From Fabrea salina (taxonomy: Eukaryota > Ciliophora > Heterotrichea > Heterotrichida > Fabreidae): a DNA stretch of 64,000 nt. The DNA lies in contig JALIHJ010000021.1 in NCBI GenBank assembly GCA_022984795.1, positions 62,001-126,000 of the forward strand. The letters are read 5' to 3'. Positions within the stretch are counted from its first letter, which is position 1. Every line of letters begins with the position of its first letter. The position numbers and the translations under genes are program-made. This document shows, piece by piece, positions 1 through 8,812 of this stretch. The notes beneath the pieces are model-generated. The model was given only the letters and a program-made list of their open reading frames with translations. It was not told the origin of the DNA and ran no database searches.

Positions 1-363
1 AAGCACTCTAAGCTCAGTCAGTTTTTCGTAAGGACGCGGAACAGCGCCAACCGAAGCTCAGAGGCTTCTCCTTCCCGCGAACTGCACTTCGAAAGGGCTG
101 AAAGCCAAAAACGAAACCAAACTATTGTATACCCCCACCAACAAAAAGGAATCACTCTGTACAAATCTTCTGCAGAAAGGGGCTTGTGGGAACCCAAAAA
201 CATTTCCCACACCTATAGACTGCCTTCAAGAGGAAACCCTGGCCCTGGTAACTATTACTACGAACCCTCTTCTAACCGAAGTTCTTCTGTGCCCTTCAAC
301 TCCACTTCACCCAAACTCGACTTCAGACCTAAACAAGGACCAGGACCAGGTTACTACAACTAA
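1..363 (+). CDS. SHIPPO/sperm-tail PG-rich repeat protein, C-terminal part
   Basis: Frame 1 is open from the first base to TAA at 361-363, giving the last 120 residues of a protein that starts outside the window. It holds two Pro-Gly-Pro-Gly motifs, NPGPGNYY (about residue 78) and GPGPGYYN at the very end. These are typical of SHIPPO (ODF3/CIMAP-type) repeats found in proteins bound to ciliary microtubules. Other residues are Ser/Asn-rich with no membrane segment. The stop is doubled (TAATAA). Family assignment rests on the two PGPGxY motifs only; the role at the axoneme is inferred from the family. Confidence 0.75.
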   Translation, partial: KHSKLSQFFVRTRNSANRSSEASPSRELHFERAESQKRNQTIVYPHQQKGITLYKSSAERGLWEPKNISHTYRLPSRGNPGPGNYYYEPSSNRSSSVPFNSTSPKLDFRPKQGPGPGYYN

Positions 364-394
364 TAATCGAACTTTAATTACCAAAATAAATTAT

Positions 395-643
395 TCAAGC
401 AAAGGAAATGAAGTCGTAGACCTCACTTGCGTTTTTAGCAGCTGACCTGTTAGTTCTGGGTCTGGTGGCGGTTTTTTTGGACTTGTTGTTAGGTTTCTTT
501 TTAGAACTTTGGAGGTTACTACTTGAGTAAGCAACTCCAGAGGGCCCAGGCACTGCTTGGCTTCTGTTTTCAAAGGGGACCATGTTTACAGCTGGAATTT
601 CCACAAATATATTGCGCAAAGCATCGTGGGATCTTTCTTCCAT
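395..643 (-). CDS. small basic hypothetical protein
   Basis: An 82-residue reading frame whose ATG at 643-641 lies 12 bp from the ATG of the divergent gene at 656. An ATG further upstream (676) would overlap that gene and is less likely. The first 25 residues look ordered (starting MEERSHDALRN); the rest is Lys/Ser/Pro-rich, with KKKPNNKSKK in the middle, resembling a nuclear-localisation stretch. It ends in TGA, a rare stop here, with an in-frame TAA seven codons further on. It converges with the SHIPPO gene, 31 bp apart. No family recognised; it is kept because it fills its slot exactly. Confidence 0.5.
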   Translation of the reverse strand: MEERSHDALRNIFVEIPAVNMVPFENRSQAVPGPSGVAYSSSNLQSSKKKPNNKSKKTATRPRTNRSAAKNASEVYDFISFA

Positions 644-655
644 AATATTTAAAAA

Positions 656-1693
656 ATGGGCTGTGAACTTAGCCATTGCGATAATTCAAACGAGATGCAG
701 CTTACAGGCAGCTTAGGAGACTCCAATACTTTGGTGTCGAGTCTCAACAACTCTTACTACTCAACTAAGCCTTCGCTCAACACTGCTACTAAACAAAAAA
801 AACTCTTAGAGTTTTCTTCAGACCAGTTTTTCAAAGCTAAGTCTTATGTGCGCAAGTTCCTCAGGGACTCTGAGCATTTTTCACAACTTAACGAGATTCT
901 GGACATTTGGCAAGAAAGGGTTTACGAACCCCTCCAGAACACAGTCATGCTTCCTGCAGACCTGAACATAAAACTCACTACTTACAGTGAGTCTTCTTCA
1001 GTGACTTTGTATTTGGAAGTTGACGGAGTCCGCAAGTTCAGTTTCATCCAGGACTTTTGCGAAGAAGTTTCTAGACTTGACTCAAGGTTCAGACTGCTTC
1101 CTAAGTTCGAAATGAACTCAAGGTTTCTTTTGTCGTTGACTCCTTTGACTACTTGTTTTTACATTACTTTAGGAGAAGAAGTTGACTGTGGCATAGGCAT
1201 CAACAAACCCCTAGACAAAAGACAGTTGGCTGAGTTCCTGCACGAGTCCCAAGAGAGACCTAACATTTCTAAGTGGTGCTACTCAGTTAACTCGCCTATC
1301 CCGGTTAACTTTTTTTACTCGGTAGTTTCTACCTTGCAGTCAGTAACTTTTTACTTCTTCGAAGAAGAAAAACTCCAAAACTTCAACAAAGGCTTTTCAA
1401 TGTTTGAGTACTTCGGAGCACCTGTAAATGCCCAACTCCAACAGTTAATCAAAACAGCCAACTGCGAAGAAGTAAGGTGCTCCTTGAGTTTCAACCAAAA
1501 CTCCGTTAAGACAATGGTCATGCAAGTCAGAGACATTCCTTTGCAACGCTCTTTGCAAATTGGTGACAACTTAGACACTCCTTTCTACGCTCACAGGTGG
1601 ACGACTCAGTCTAAGTTACTTGGACAAAAAAGCGAAACGGGCCTTGTGCTGTCCAGTGCTGGATTTTCCATCCTTAAAATTGCTGTAATTTAA
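656..1693 (+). CDS. hypothetical protein with N-terminal MGC acylation signal
   Basis: Encodes 345 residues. It begins Met-Gly-Cys-Glu-Leu-Ser-His-Cys, a good candidate for N-myristoylation on Gly2 and palmitoylation on Cys3, so membrane anchoring is likely. The first 60 residues are Ser/Asn-rich. From about residue 70 on the sequence looks like a folded domain, rich in Phe, Leu and Tyr, with no transmembrane helix and no motif I recognise. The TAA is followed by only TA before the ATG of the next gene. Function unknown. Confidence 0.85.
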   Translation: MGCELSHCDNSNEMQLTGSLGDSNTLVSSLNNSYYSTKPSLNTATKQKKLLEFSSDQFFKAKSYVRKFLRDSEHFSQLNEILDIWQERVYEPLQNTVMLPADLNIKLTTYSESSSVTLYLEVDGVRKFSFIQDFCEEVSRLDSRFRLLPKFEMNSRFLLSLTPLTTCFYITLGEEVDCGIGINKPLDKRQLAEFLHESQERPNISKWCYSVNSPIPVNFFYSVVSTLQSVTFYFFEEEKLQNFNKGFSMFEYFGAPVNAQLQQLIKTANCEEVRCSLSFNQNSVKTMVMQVRDIPLQRSLQIGDNLDTPFYAHRWTTQSKLLGQKSETGLVLSSAGFSILKIAVI

Positions 1694-1695
1694 TA

Positions 1696-3063
1696 ATGAG
1701 TTTTGCGCCTAAAAAAGTAAGTAAGCCTCCGGTTAAAAAGCCTGACTCTAAGAAACTCCCTCCAAAAGCCCCTGAAGAACTGCTTGAACAAAGGATTTCA
1801 ATGATTGAACAAGTCGTCAGTAACATCCAGGCCCAAAAAAACCACTTCCAACCCTTAAAGAACTTAGAAACCAAAGTAGACGAGTTGAAAGCTTTGGACC
1901 AAGACTCCAAGATTTACTCACAGTCGTTTTTAGAAACAGAAAAGAAAATCAACCTTCAAAAAGAGCAAGTGGAAAGCTTGATTTCCCAAACTTTTGAACT
2001 CCCCAAAACAGTCACTAGTGAAAATTCTTTTGAAGAACTACTTTCTTCAGTAAGCTTTTTAGAGGACTCTTTAAGTGCTTTCAGCAAAACCAAAAAAACA
2101 ACCACCCAAAAAGAAGCATTGAGCTTAAAGGAAGAAATGGTCACTAAACTCCAAAGCATTGAAAAAGAACTGCTTTCTGAAAACCTTCAAGAAGAAGCCA
2201 AAACTTTATCCCAAAGTGTCCAGCAAGCTAAAGAACTAAACACCCAAACCAACCAAATAAACTCAAAGTCACAAGCCTGCACAAAAGGACTTGAAGAAAC
2301 TTTGGAAACTCTAGCTCTGAGTTCAAAAAGCGACCAGAACTGGCTGTACCAAGAACTCATGCAAACTGTAGAGGAGTCTATGGAAGAACTGGAAACTTCT
2401 TTTAACTCCAAAACGAGAGACCTCCACTTAGACTTTAAACTAGAACTATTTGCTTTAAGAACTGAACTTAGCCTGGCAAACTCAGGACTGGAGTCCCAGA
2501 GTCTAGAAAGCAACTTGCCTAGCGACAGCTTAGGAAAAGCTCCCATCCTAGAAAAGTCTTCCAAAAGCATCATTGAAAGAGTCAAAAGCATCACTGACCA
2601 CAACTTGCGGATTGCTTTTGACTTAGTAAAGAACTTTGAGTTTTCTTTTGAAGAAATCTCTAAAAAAGCAAATACACTCAAAACTAACGGAAACCAAGTT
2701 AACGTAGAGAGTCTTGAAAGTTCCATTCAAACTACACTTAACAAAGTGAACTCAACTAGAGAAGTTTTAGAAAGCTTAGGTGAAAACACTAACTTGGACA
2801 TAGAAAAACTAGAAGTGAACAACTCTATTATGAAAGACTTGTCCCGAAAAGGAATACATACCCAAACCTTAGAACAAGAAACTGAAGAAATCAAAACCCA
2901 GTTCAACAGGGCTTACGAAAGGTGCTTTGACCAACTCCAGGAAGTCTTCAACAAAGTACTTGGAGTTTGGAAAAGCGTTTCAGAAGTAGTTACTTTACAA
3001 ATCAACTTAGACAACCCAGAAGACCTCCAGGCATTCCACAACGCACAACCCTTTATACAATAG
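1696..3063 (+). CDS. long coiled-coil protein, unknown
   Basis: Encodes 455 residues. A basic, proline-rich N-terminus (about residues 1-30, Lys-Pro-Pro repeats) leads into almost continuous heptad-like sequence rich in Glu, Lys, Leu, Ser and Gln up to about residue 440. There is no head domain. Such proteins are usually structural parts of basal bodies, axonemes or cortical fibres, but nothing here decides which. The start lies 2 bp after the upstream stop (junction TAATAATG). The TAG stop directly touches the stop of the gene on the other strand. Confidence 0.85.
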   Translation: MSFAPKKVSKPPVKKPDSKKLPPKAPEELLEQRISMIEQVVSNIQAQKNHFQPLKNLETKVDELKALDQDSKIYSQSFLETEKKINLQKEQVESLISQTFELPKTVTSENSFEELLSSVSFLEDSLSAFSKTKKTTTQKEALSLKEEMVTKLQSIEKELLSENLQEEAKTLSQSVQQAKELNTQTNQINSKSQACTKGLEETLETLALSSKSDQNWLYQELMQTVEESMEELETSFNSKTRDLHLDFKLELFALRTELSLANSGLESQSLESNLPSDSLGKAPILEKSSKSIIERVKSITDHNLRIAFDLVKNFEFSFEEISKKANTLKTNGNQVNVESLESSIQTTLNKVNSTREVLESLGENTNLDIEKLEVNNSIMKDLSRKGIHTQTLEQETEEIKTQFNRAYERCFDQLQEVFNKVLGVWKSVSEVVTLQINLDNPEDLQAFHNAQPFIQ

Positions 3064-3450
3064 TTAATAAGGCTCGCTTAGTTTTTCAAGGACTTGAGTA
3101 CACATTTCTTTTAGCTGGTCTAAGTACTCCTGAGTTTCGTTTCCAAGTTCTTCGTCTAGCTTGTTTTTGACGTGAGTAATCAGTTCTGGAGAAAGGATTT
3201 CAGAGAGTTTTGGGTCTTGTTTGCGCAAACTAACAGGTTTTTCAGCCTGTGACTTCTGGGCGGACTCCGAAGTTATTCTTCTGTAGAACTCGTCAAAATT
3301 GAACCTGGCATTCAAAATAGGCGACCTGTGTTTTTTAGTGTAGCACCTCGCACTTTTCAAGCACTCTTCTTTGTGGCCAGAAGAACTGTGCAAAGTGCTC
3401 TTTTTAGCCTTTACTTTGTAGTAATCCCAAGCAAGACCAATGCTGCTCAT
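3064..3450 (-). CDS. hypothetical protein (128 aa)
   Basis: Encodes 128 residues. The N-terminal half is basic with several Cys and Lys residues. The second half is helical and acidic, with a Leu/Glu/Lys pattern up to the end (SEPY). No known family. Its ATG sits 11 bp from the divergent GID8 ATG. Its TAA begins at the very next base after the TAG of the convergent gene. Codon use resembles the neighbours, so it looks real. Confidence 0.72.
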   Translation of the reverse strand: MSSIGLAWDYYKVKAKKSTLHSSSGHKEECLKSARCYTKKHRSPILNARFNFDEFYRRITSESAQKSQAEKPVSLRKQDPKLSEILSPELITHVKNKLDEELGNETQEYLDQLKEMCTQVLEKLSEPY

Positions 3451-3461
3451 CTTTACAAAAA

Positions 3462-4133
3462 ATGTCCCGAAAAAAGACTATCACGTCAGAAGAATGGCAA
3501 AAGCGCCTCCAAAAGGTCAAAATCCCCAAAACTCAAATGAACAAACTCGTCATGAACTACTTAGTAACTGAAGGATACCAAAATGCAGCTGAAAAGTTCC
3601 AGCAAGAGTCGGGCGCAGAAGCTGGAGTGGATCTTAGCGTGCTGGAAAGCCGCATGGAGATCAGAAAAGCGATTATGAAGGGGCAAATAGACACAGCAAT
3701 AAGTTTAATAAACGACCTGGACCCTGAAATCCTAGACACCAACAAAAAACTGAATTTCCGGCTGCGTTTGCAGAAGTTAGTAGAGTTCATTAAAAACAAC
3801 AACGTGTCTGAAGCTTTGACCTTTGGACAAGAAGAATTAGCCCCTGCTGCGCAGCATGACTCTGAGCTGCTTGAAGAACTTGAAAAAGCTATGACTCTTC
3901 TAGCTTTTGAAGACTTAACAACCTCCCCTGTAAGTGAACTTGTCTCTCCTGCTTATAAACAAAAACTCGCAAGCGACGTCAACGCAGCTATTCTTAAAAA
4001 CCAAGGTTTGAACCAAAACTCCAGCTTGCAAGTCTTCATGAAAATGCTTATTTGGTCCCAAAAAAAGCTCCAAAATGCAGTTTCGTATCCTAAAATTAAG
4101 GACTTAGCTAATGCCAAATTTGAAGAACCCTAA
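3462..4133 (+). CDS. GID8: GID8/TWA1, CTLH ubiquitin-ligase complex subunit
   Basis: Encodes 223 residues, close to the 228 of human GID8. From the N-terminus it has a LisH motif (about 26-58, with MNKLVMNYLVTEGY, near-identical to animal GID8), a CTLH domain (about 63-120, with the IRKAIMKGQIDTAISLIN stretch) and a CRA domain to about 215. GID8 is the scaffold that joins the RING subunits to the substrate receptor in the GID/CTLH E3 ligase, which degrades metabolic enzymes and other targets. A RING subunit of the same complex (RMND5/GID2) lies at 34882-36021. Single exon; ends in TAA with a second TAA right behind. Confidence 0.95.
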   Translation: MSRKKTITSEEWQKRLQKVKIPKTQMNKLVMNYLVTEGYQNAAEKFQQESGAEAGVDLSVLESRMEIRKAIMKGQIDTAISLINDLDPEILDTNKKLNFRLRLQKLVEFIKNNNVSEALTFGQEELAPAAQHDSELLEELEKAMTLLAFEDLTTSPVSELVSPAYKQKLASDVNAAILKNQGLNQNSSLQVFMKMLIWSQKKLQNAVSYPKIKDLANAKFEEP

Positions 4134-4141
4134 TAAGTTAA

Positions 4142-4508
4142 ATGGGAAGCCAGGACTCTTTAAAGTCACTTACTGAGAAGAACTCTCAGCTCAAACAAGA
4201 AAAACTCTACTTAGTTAACTTAGTAACAGTTGCTGAGGACCAAGTAAGGACACTTCAGAGTCTAAGTCAAAAAAGCGGGAACTCAGAAGAGTTCAAAGAC
4301 TTTCGCCCACTTGCTCTTAGAAGACCACGAACAAGCTGTTAAACTCGACACACAGTTCATAGAAGCTGAGTCCCACCTTGTCCTTAATAAACCCCAGATT
4401 CCTTTAAGTAACTACATACAACTCCTGCAGCCTATTCTTGAAAAGAAAATAAACATCTACAAACAAGTCTTGCTTAAAGTCAGAGCTACCAAACTCACTG
4501 CTAATTAA
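4142..4508 (+). CDS. small coiled-coil protein with one internal frame change
   Basis: Two overlapping frames make one gene. Frame A runs from ATG 4142 to TAA at 4340-4342. Frame B is open from 4266 to TAA 4506-4508 and has no ATG of its own near its start. Moving from A to B needs one extra base (or a +1 shift) between 4266 and 4342, most naturally near 4300-4308. Read so, it gives about 121 residues, helical throughout with Leu/Glu/Gln/Lys heptads. The N-terminus (MGSQDS) could be myristoylated. No 16-nt intron with the local consensus fits. The cause may be a one-base assembly error, a real +1 frameshift or a damaged gene. Function unknown. Confidence 0.6.
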
Positions 4509-4529
4509 TACATCTTATATTAAAATACA

Positions 4530-6239
4530 CTATTCAGCTTTAGAGTTGATTTTTTGCGAAGCTTCAGAACCTGCTGTCTTAAGAGCAATTCGAGACCTAA
4601 GTCCACTAGTGTCTTTGGTGCTGGAAATTCCAGTGGACTGGTAGTCGTTGGTGGAGCTAGACTGTTTTTGAGTAGGAACGTTTACGCTGGGAGAAACTAC
4701 CTCTGAGTAATCTTCTGTGTACTTTTCTTGCTGTAAGTTCTTCAGTTTTTCTCTGAACTCCTGAGTGTCGAGTTTAGCTTTGTGGTCTTGGTTGTTTCTA
4801 GTAGAAACTTGAAGTTTGCTTTCTTGTTCTTTGGGGGCTTCAGCAGCTACGTCGAAACTAGCAGACTTAAGTCCCATGCTGTTGCCTAAACTCTCAACGT
4901 TCAGCAGGTCTTCGAGCCTCACGTGGTGAAGTTCTTCATGGTCAGATAAGCCTTCAAGCACGTCTTCTAGGTCGCCGTCTTGTTTTTGTCGGGAACTCAA
5001 AGGGTTTTCGTTGGACTGCACGGTCCTTGAAAAGTCTTGTTCTTCTGGGAACACGAAAGCACCCTTGGGGGAGGTTTTTTGGAGCTCTGAAGCTCCTTCT
5101 CCTAGACTGTTGATTTGGAGTCTTCTTTTCCAGTTGGTTCCACTGGTAGGAGTAGGAGGCTTGCCTGAAGTTTTTCTTTGCTGGCTTTTGCGGCTAGGTT
5201 TTTTGTTGATGTTAATAAGCTGAAGTATTAGGTTTAGGTTCCCGGAGCACTCAGGGTCTTTCATAGCTTCTGCTATTTTGACAAGGGGACTGTCGTCGTT
5301 TTGTCCAAGTAAGTTAGCTTTTTTGAGGACGTCCAAGGCTTTTTTGATTTCTTCAGGGTTGATGTGCATGCTGACACTTTCAGCTTCGCTTTCGTACTCG
5401 CTTTTCCAGCCCCCTATGGACTTTTCCATAGATATTCCGTTGGGGTTGATTTTTTCTTCAGCTTGGGATTCTATGTCTGCCATGAGTTTTTCGAACTCCA
5501 CAGAAACGTTTTCTTCGGAGATATAAGACACATCTCGTGAGTGGACGCTCATGGGGGGAAGTGGGGGGATGTTACGTTTCTTGGGTTTAGGCCGGGAAGA
5601 AATAGTGTGGTGTTCTTCAGTTACATGGGAAAAAGCACTTCGGTTAGAAACTACTTCGTCGTCAGAAACTTTTAAACTGCTGGAAGACCTAACTGAAGAA
5701 GGTTTGGCAGGAGTGGCTTGGATGTTGTTCAAGTCGAGGTTGGGTACGGGGGGTCTTTCTTCGAGGACCTCTTCCATTTCTTTTTCGATTTCTTCAATTT
5801 GTTTTAAGTATTCTTTTTCCATTCTGGCTTTGCCTTTGCGCTGCTTGTCAAGAGTAGTTTCCATTTGGGAAAGGTTGTTGCTCCACATGTTTTTTAGCTT
5901 CAGCAGAGTTTTGGTCCAGTGGCGGGTGGAGTGCTGTTGTTGTTCTTTCATGTCTGCTATTTTCTTAGCGAGTTGTTTTTGCTTTTTTTTCCTTGAAGCC
6001 CGGATTTGCATGAGTTCTCTGGACTTTTGTTTTTGGTTTTGGATAGAATTGATGAGGTCGGAACAGAACTTCTCCCAGTTAGAATTAAGTGCTTTGAACC
6101 TCGAAGCAATTGAGTCGGCTTGTGGAGCGTAGGCTAGTTGTTTTTTCAAGGTGCTTTGAAACTCGTGGGTTTGGAACCTCAGTTCTTCAAGGGCATCGAA
6201 ATCTGAAAGGTGGCGTGAGTGATCGCGATGTGTTTCCAT
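4530..6239 (-). CDS. coiled-coil protein, probably cytoskeletal
   Basis: Encodes 569 residues. A helical N-terminal third (about 10-175) contains very basic coiled coil (RASRKKKQKQLAKKI) followed by acidic coil. The rest is largely disordered, Ser/Pro/Thr/Gln-rich, with a short helical island around residues 285-340. No catalytic motif. It reads like a basal-body or centrosomal linker protein, but this is inference from composition. It stands 11 bp upstream of the RSPH10B start in the same direction. The stop is TAG. Confidence 0.8.
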   Translation of the reverse strand: METHRDHSRHLSDFDALEELRFQTHEFQSTLKKQLAYAPQADSIASRFKALNSNWEKFCSDLINSIQNQKQKSRELMQIRASRKKKQKQLAKKIADMKEQQQHSTRHWTKTLLKLKNMWSNNLSQMETTLDKQRKGKARMEKEYLKQIEEIEKEMEEVLEERPPVPNLDLNNIQATPAKPSSVRSSSSLKVSDDEVVSNRSAFSHVTEEHHTISSRPKPKKRNIPPLPPMSVHSRDVSYISEENVSVEFEKLMADIESQAEEKINPNGISMEKSIGGWKSEYESEAESVSMHINPEEIKKALDVLKKANLLGQNDDSPLVKIAEAMKDPECSGNLNLILQLININKKPSRKSQQRKTSGKPPTPTSGTNWKRRLQINSLGEGASELQKTSPKGAFVFPEEQDFSRTVQSNENPLSSRQKQDGDLEDVLEGLSDHEELHHVRLEDLLNVESLGNSMGLKSASFDVAAEAPKEQESKLQVSTRNNQDHKAKLDTQEFREKLKNLQQEKYTEDYSEVVSPSVNVPTQKQSSSTNDYQSTGISSTKDTSGLRSRIALKTAGSEASQKINSKAE

Positions 6240-6250
6240 ATTGTTAACCT

Positions 6251-8785
6251 TTAAATGTTATTGGATTCTTCAGGTTCACTAGGAATGTTGCAGTCGTTTT
6301 CTTGCATGGCTTTTTGTTCTTCAGCTATTTGGTCTAGTTCTTTTTGTCTTTCTTGTTTTTTTTGGTCTATTAAAAGTTGTTTCTGCGACGTGGGGCACTT
6401 GCGTTGGGGCTTTTTCAAAGTTCTTCTTGGCTTCTGGGCTTCTGAGTGGTGTGAGTCTTCGTTCGTTTGGGGCACTTCAGTGAGTTTTATGGAAATTGAG
6501 GTGTTTGAAAACAGTACTCGCTTAACGAACCTTTGGATTCCTTTGTCTACAGACTGGTCTTGTATAACTCGTAGAGCAATGTTGGTTAGGACTTCGTAAA
6601 ACTCAAACAGAACTAGTTCGCTGCCTAAGAGTTTCTGCAGTACTCTGTTTTTAACTGCTTCGTGTCTTTCATCTTTGCACAGCTTAGTGTAGGAGTACTC
6701 TGGGTCGTGATACCTTTCCACTTCTTCAAGTACTTCTTCAGTGCTTAGTAGTGTAGGCACTATTCCTTTGTCTGAACAGAGTTGCAAAAGTGCCCTTACT
6801 TCAATGGTGTCATCGCGTTTGCCGTTGCAGATACCTCTGTCTTTCTTCATGTAAACTGAAAAAACCTCTTCTACTCCGTTGGTTTGCATCAAGTGGAGTC
6901 CTGTCTCTACTTTGGACTCTTCTTCTTTGCAAGACTTGCCTATGTTTTTAACGATTCTTTCGTTAAGTAATTTGAAAAGCGCTATGCCTATCTGGCTTTT
7001 GGGCCTTTCTACTGTTATTTCTTTGTCGCCTTTTTTGACCACTTCGTTTTCAAGTCTGAGGAACCCTCCGTTGGAGTACTTCAGAAAAGCCACTCTGACA
7101 ACCGCCTCTACAAAGTGCCGCATCAGTATAGGGCGTTCTGTGTAGTGTATGTCTTCAAGTTCAAGTTCCTCAAGTCTTTCAGGTTCACTTAGTGTGTCTT
7201 CTAAGTCTTCTTGGTTGGGGATGTTTGAGATGTCTAGGTTGGGTGGAATTGCTTGGCCGAACTGAGAAGTGTCTTTAACAATTGACTGGTCAGTCTCAGT
7301 TTCGGGGTTCGTTGACGCAATAGAAAACTGGTTTTTGCTTCCTTGGAGGAAGAGTCGGTTTACGTTGGCAATAGGAACTTTGTAAGATATAACTCTGGTG
7401 TCTCTTAAGAACCTCCAAAACTGCCTTGCAGTCATGTTGAAGCCTTCTTCTTTTTCCTTAACTTCTATTTGGGAACTGTACATGTTGTACCAGGACTTTA
7501 AGTCGCTGTTGTGCTTCAGAAGTATTTTTTGGACTTCTTTTTCAGCTTTTTCAGGGTCACTTTCAATAGTAGTTAGATCTTTAATGTCTAATATGGTTTC
7601 GAAAGGGTTGGACTCTACGTTTCTTCTAGGTTTCTTAACAGGAACAGGGTTCACTTCAGCTGACTTTTTGGTTTGGGACTGTTGGCTTTGTGGAGGCTTG
7701 AGAATGGGCTTTCTGGAAGCAGCTGGAGTTTGCAGAGGCGACTCTTCAACTTTGACTTGGGAGTTCTTGTTAGGAATGTGGTCGTTCTCAAACACTCCTG
7801 AGTACACTGATCCGTCTTCAAAAGTCATAGTGCCTTCTCCGTGCTTGCAGTCGTTGACCCACATTCCTTCGTACTTGCTTCCGTCAGCATAGTAAAACAC
7901 TCCGTAGCCGTTCCTTTTGCCGTTAGCCCACTGGCCCACGTACCTGTTTCTCAGCTGTTTGTTTCCTTGAGGGTCCAGCCAAATGTGCACTCCGTACCCG
8001 CTCTGGAGTCCTTCCCGCCAGTCCCCAGTGTACTTCTCGTTCCGAGTCACCCAGTGCATAGTTCCTTTTCCGTGTCTTTTGTCTTCAAAAAAGTAACCTT
8101 CGTAGTAGTTCCCTGAAGGGTACTTGAAAACTCCGTAGCCTTGTTTCTTGCCTGCTGTCCAGTTGCCTTCGTAGTACTGCCCGTTGGCGTAAGTGAGTTT
8201 TCCAAAGCCTTCACGCAAGCCTTCCCGCCACTGTCCCGAGTAGCTTGTTCCGTTTTCAAAGTTCAAGTGGCCTTCTCCGTTCCTAAGGCCTCGTTTAACT
8301 TCGCCTTCGTAAATGCAGTTTTTCCACTCGTACCGGCCCTCTCCTTCTATTTCGCTGTTTCTGAAAGTCCCAACGTACTTAAATCCTTCGTCTTTGAGCG
8401 TTCCTCTGCCATGCATCAAGGAGTAAGACACTTCTCCAGTGTACTGCATTCCGTTTTTAAAGTCTGCTTTTCCTCTTCCAAAGTACATGTTGCTGTGGAG
8501 CACACTTGGGTTCTTTTCGACTTTTTCAAACCGAAAGTTCTGGGAGGACTCAGGTTTGCCCAGTAGTTCAATTTCGTCTTCGAACTTCATTGAGTCGTAG
8601 ATCTCGGCAGCATTGTCATATACTTCGTGTTCTTCGCCAGTCCAAGACTCAATTACAAACTTCTTCAGAAGTTCGTTGGGCAAAAAGCTACTGTGGAGTT
8701 TTTTAGGAATTGCAGGGTCTTGGTACTCTAACTCGTCTGTAACTAGGGGAAACTCCGCGCTTTTGGATGAGTCTGAAAATGCCAT
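6251..8785 (-). CDS. RSPH10B: radial spoke head protein RSPH10B-like (MORN repeats)
   Basis: Encodes 844 residues. About ten MORN repeats (YxGxWxxGxxxGxG pattern) span roughly residues 100-330. A Pro/Lys-rich linker follows, then a helical C-terminal region containing TARQFWRFLRDTRV at about residue 455, which matches the conserved block after the MORN repeats in RSPH10B. RSPH10B sits in the radial spoke head and helps pass signals from the central pair to dynein. The C-terminal 70 residues are Lys/Glu/Gln-rich. Another MORN protein at 47300-48439 lacks this C-terminal block and is probably not its paralog. Antisense frames over the repeats are shadows. Confidence 0.85.
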   Translation of the reverse strand: MAFSDSSKSAEFPLVTDELEYQDPAIPKKLHSSFLPNELLKKFVIESWTGEEHEVYDNAAEIYDSMKFEDEIELLGKPESSQNFRFEKVEKNPSVLHSNMYFGRGKADFKNGMQYTGEVSYSLMHGRGTLKDEGFKYVGTFRNSEIEGEGRYEWKNCIYEGEVKRGLRNGEGHLNFENGTSYSGQWREGLREGFGKLTYANGQYYEGNWTAGKKQGYGVFKYPSGNYYEGYFFEDKRHGKGTMHWVTRNEKYTGDWREGLQSGYGVHIWLDPQGNKQLRNRYVGQWANGKRNGYGVFYYADGSKYEGMWVNDCKHGEGTMTFEDGSVYSGVFENDHIPNKNSQVKVEESPLQTPAASRKPILKPPQSQQSQTKKSAEVNPVPVKKPRRNVESNPFETILDIKDLTTIESDPEKAEKEVQKILLKHNSDLKSWYNMYSSQIEVKEKEEGFNMTARQFWRFLRDTRVISYKVPIANVNRLFLQGSKNQFSIASTNPETETDQSIVKDTSQFGQAIPPNLDISNIPNQEDLEDTLSEPERLEELELEDIHYTERPILMRHFVEAVVRVAFLKYSNGGFLRLENEVVKKGDKEITVERPKSQIGIALFKLLNERIVKNIGKSCKEEESKVETGLHLMQTNGVEEVFSVYMKKDRGICNGKRDDTIEVRALLQLCSDKGIVPTLLSTEEVLEEVERYHDPEYSYTKLCKDERHEAVKNRVLQKLLGSELVLFEFYEVLTNIALRVIQDQSVDKGIQRFVKRVLFSNTSISIKLTEVPQTNEDSHHSEAQKPRRTLKKPQRKCPTSQKQLLIDQKKQERQKELDQIAEEQKAMQENDCNIPSEPEESNNI

Positions 8786-8812
8786 AACAGTTATATGAAC
8801 TTAATAACTTAG

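Noticed and set aside
125-445. Plus-strand frame of 106 codons
   Set aside because: It overlaps the end of the SHIPPO gene in another frame and runs into the minus-strand gene at 395; composition is random (Thr/Asn/Leu).
4244-4258. 15-nt GT...AG stretch GTAAGGACACTTCAG as an intron of the gene at 4142
   Set aside because: It lacks TA at positions 9-10, contains no stop and would not repair the frame change.
4260-4275. 16-nt stretch GTCTAAGTCAAAAAAG that would fix the frame of the gene at 4142
   Set aside because: It does restore the frame, but GTC start and no TA near the branch position do not match the five clear introns. Kept only as a weak alternative.
5551-6132. Plus-strand frame of 193 codons inside the coiled-coil gene at 4530-6239
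   Set aside because: It lies fully within a better gene and its product is a Ser/Phe/Cys-rich mirror of Glu/Lys coiled coil.
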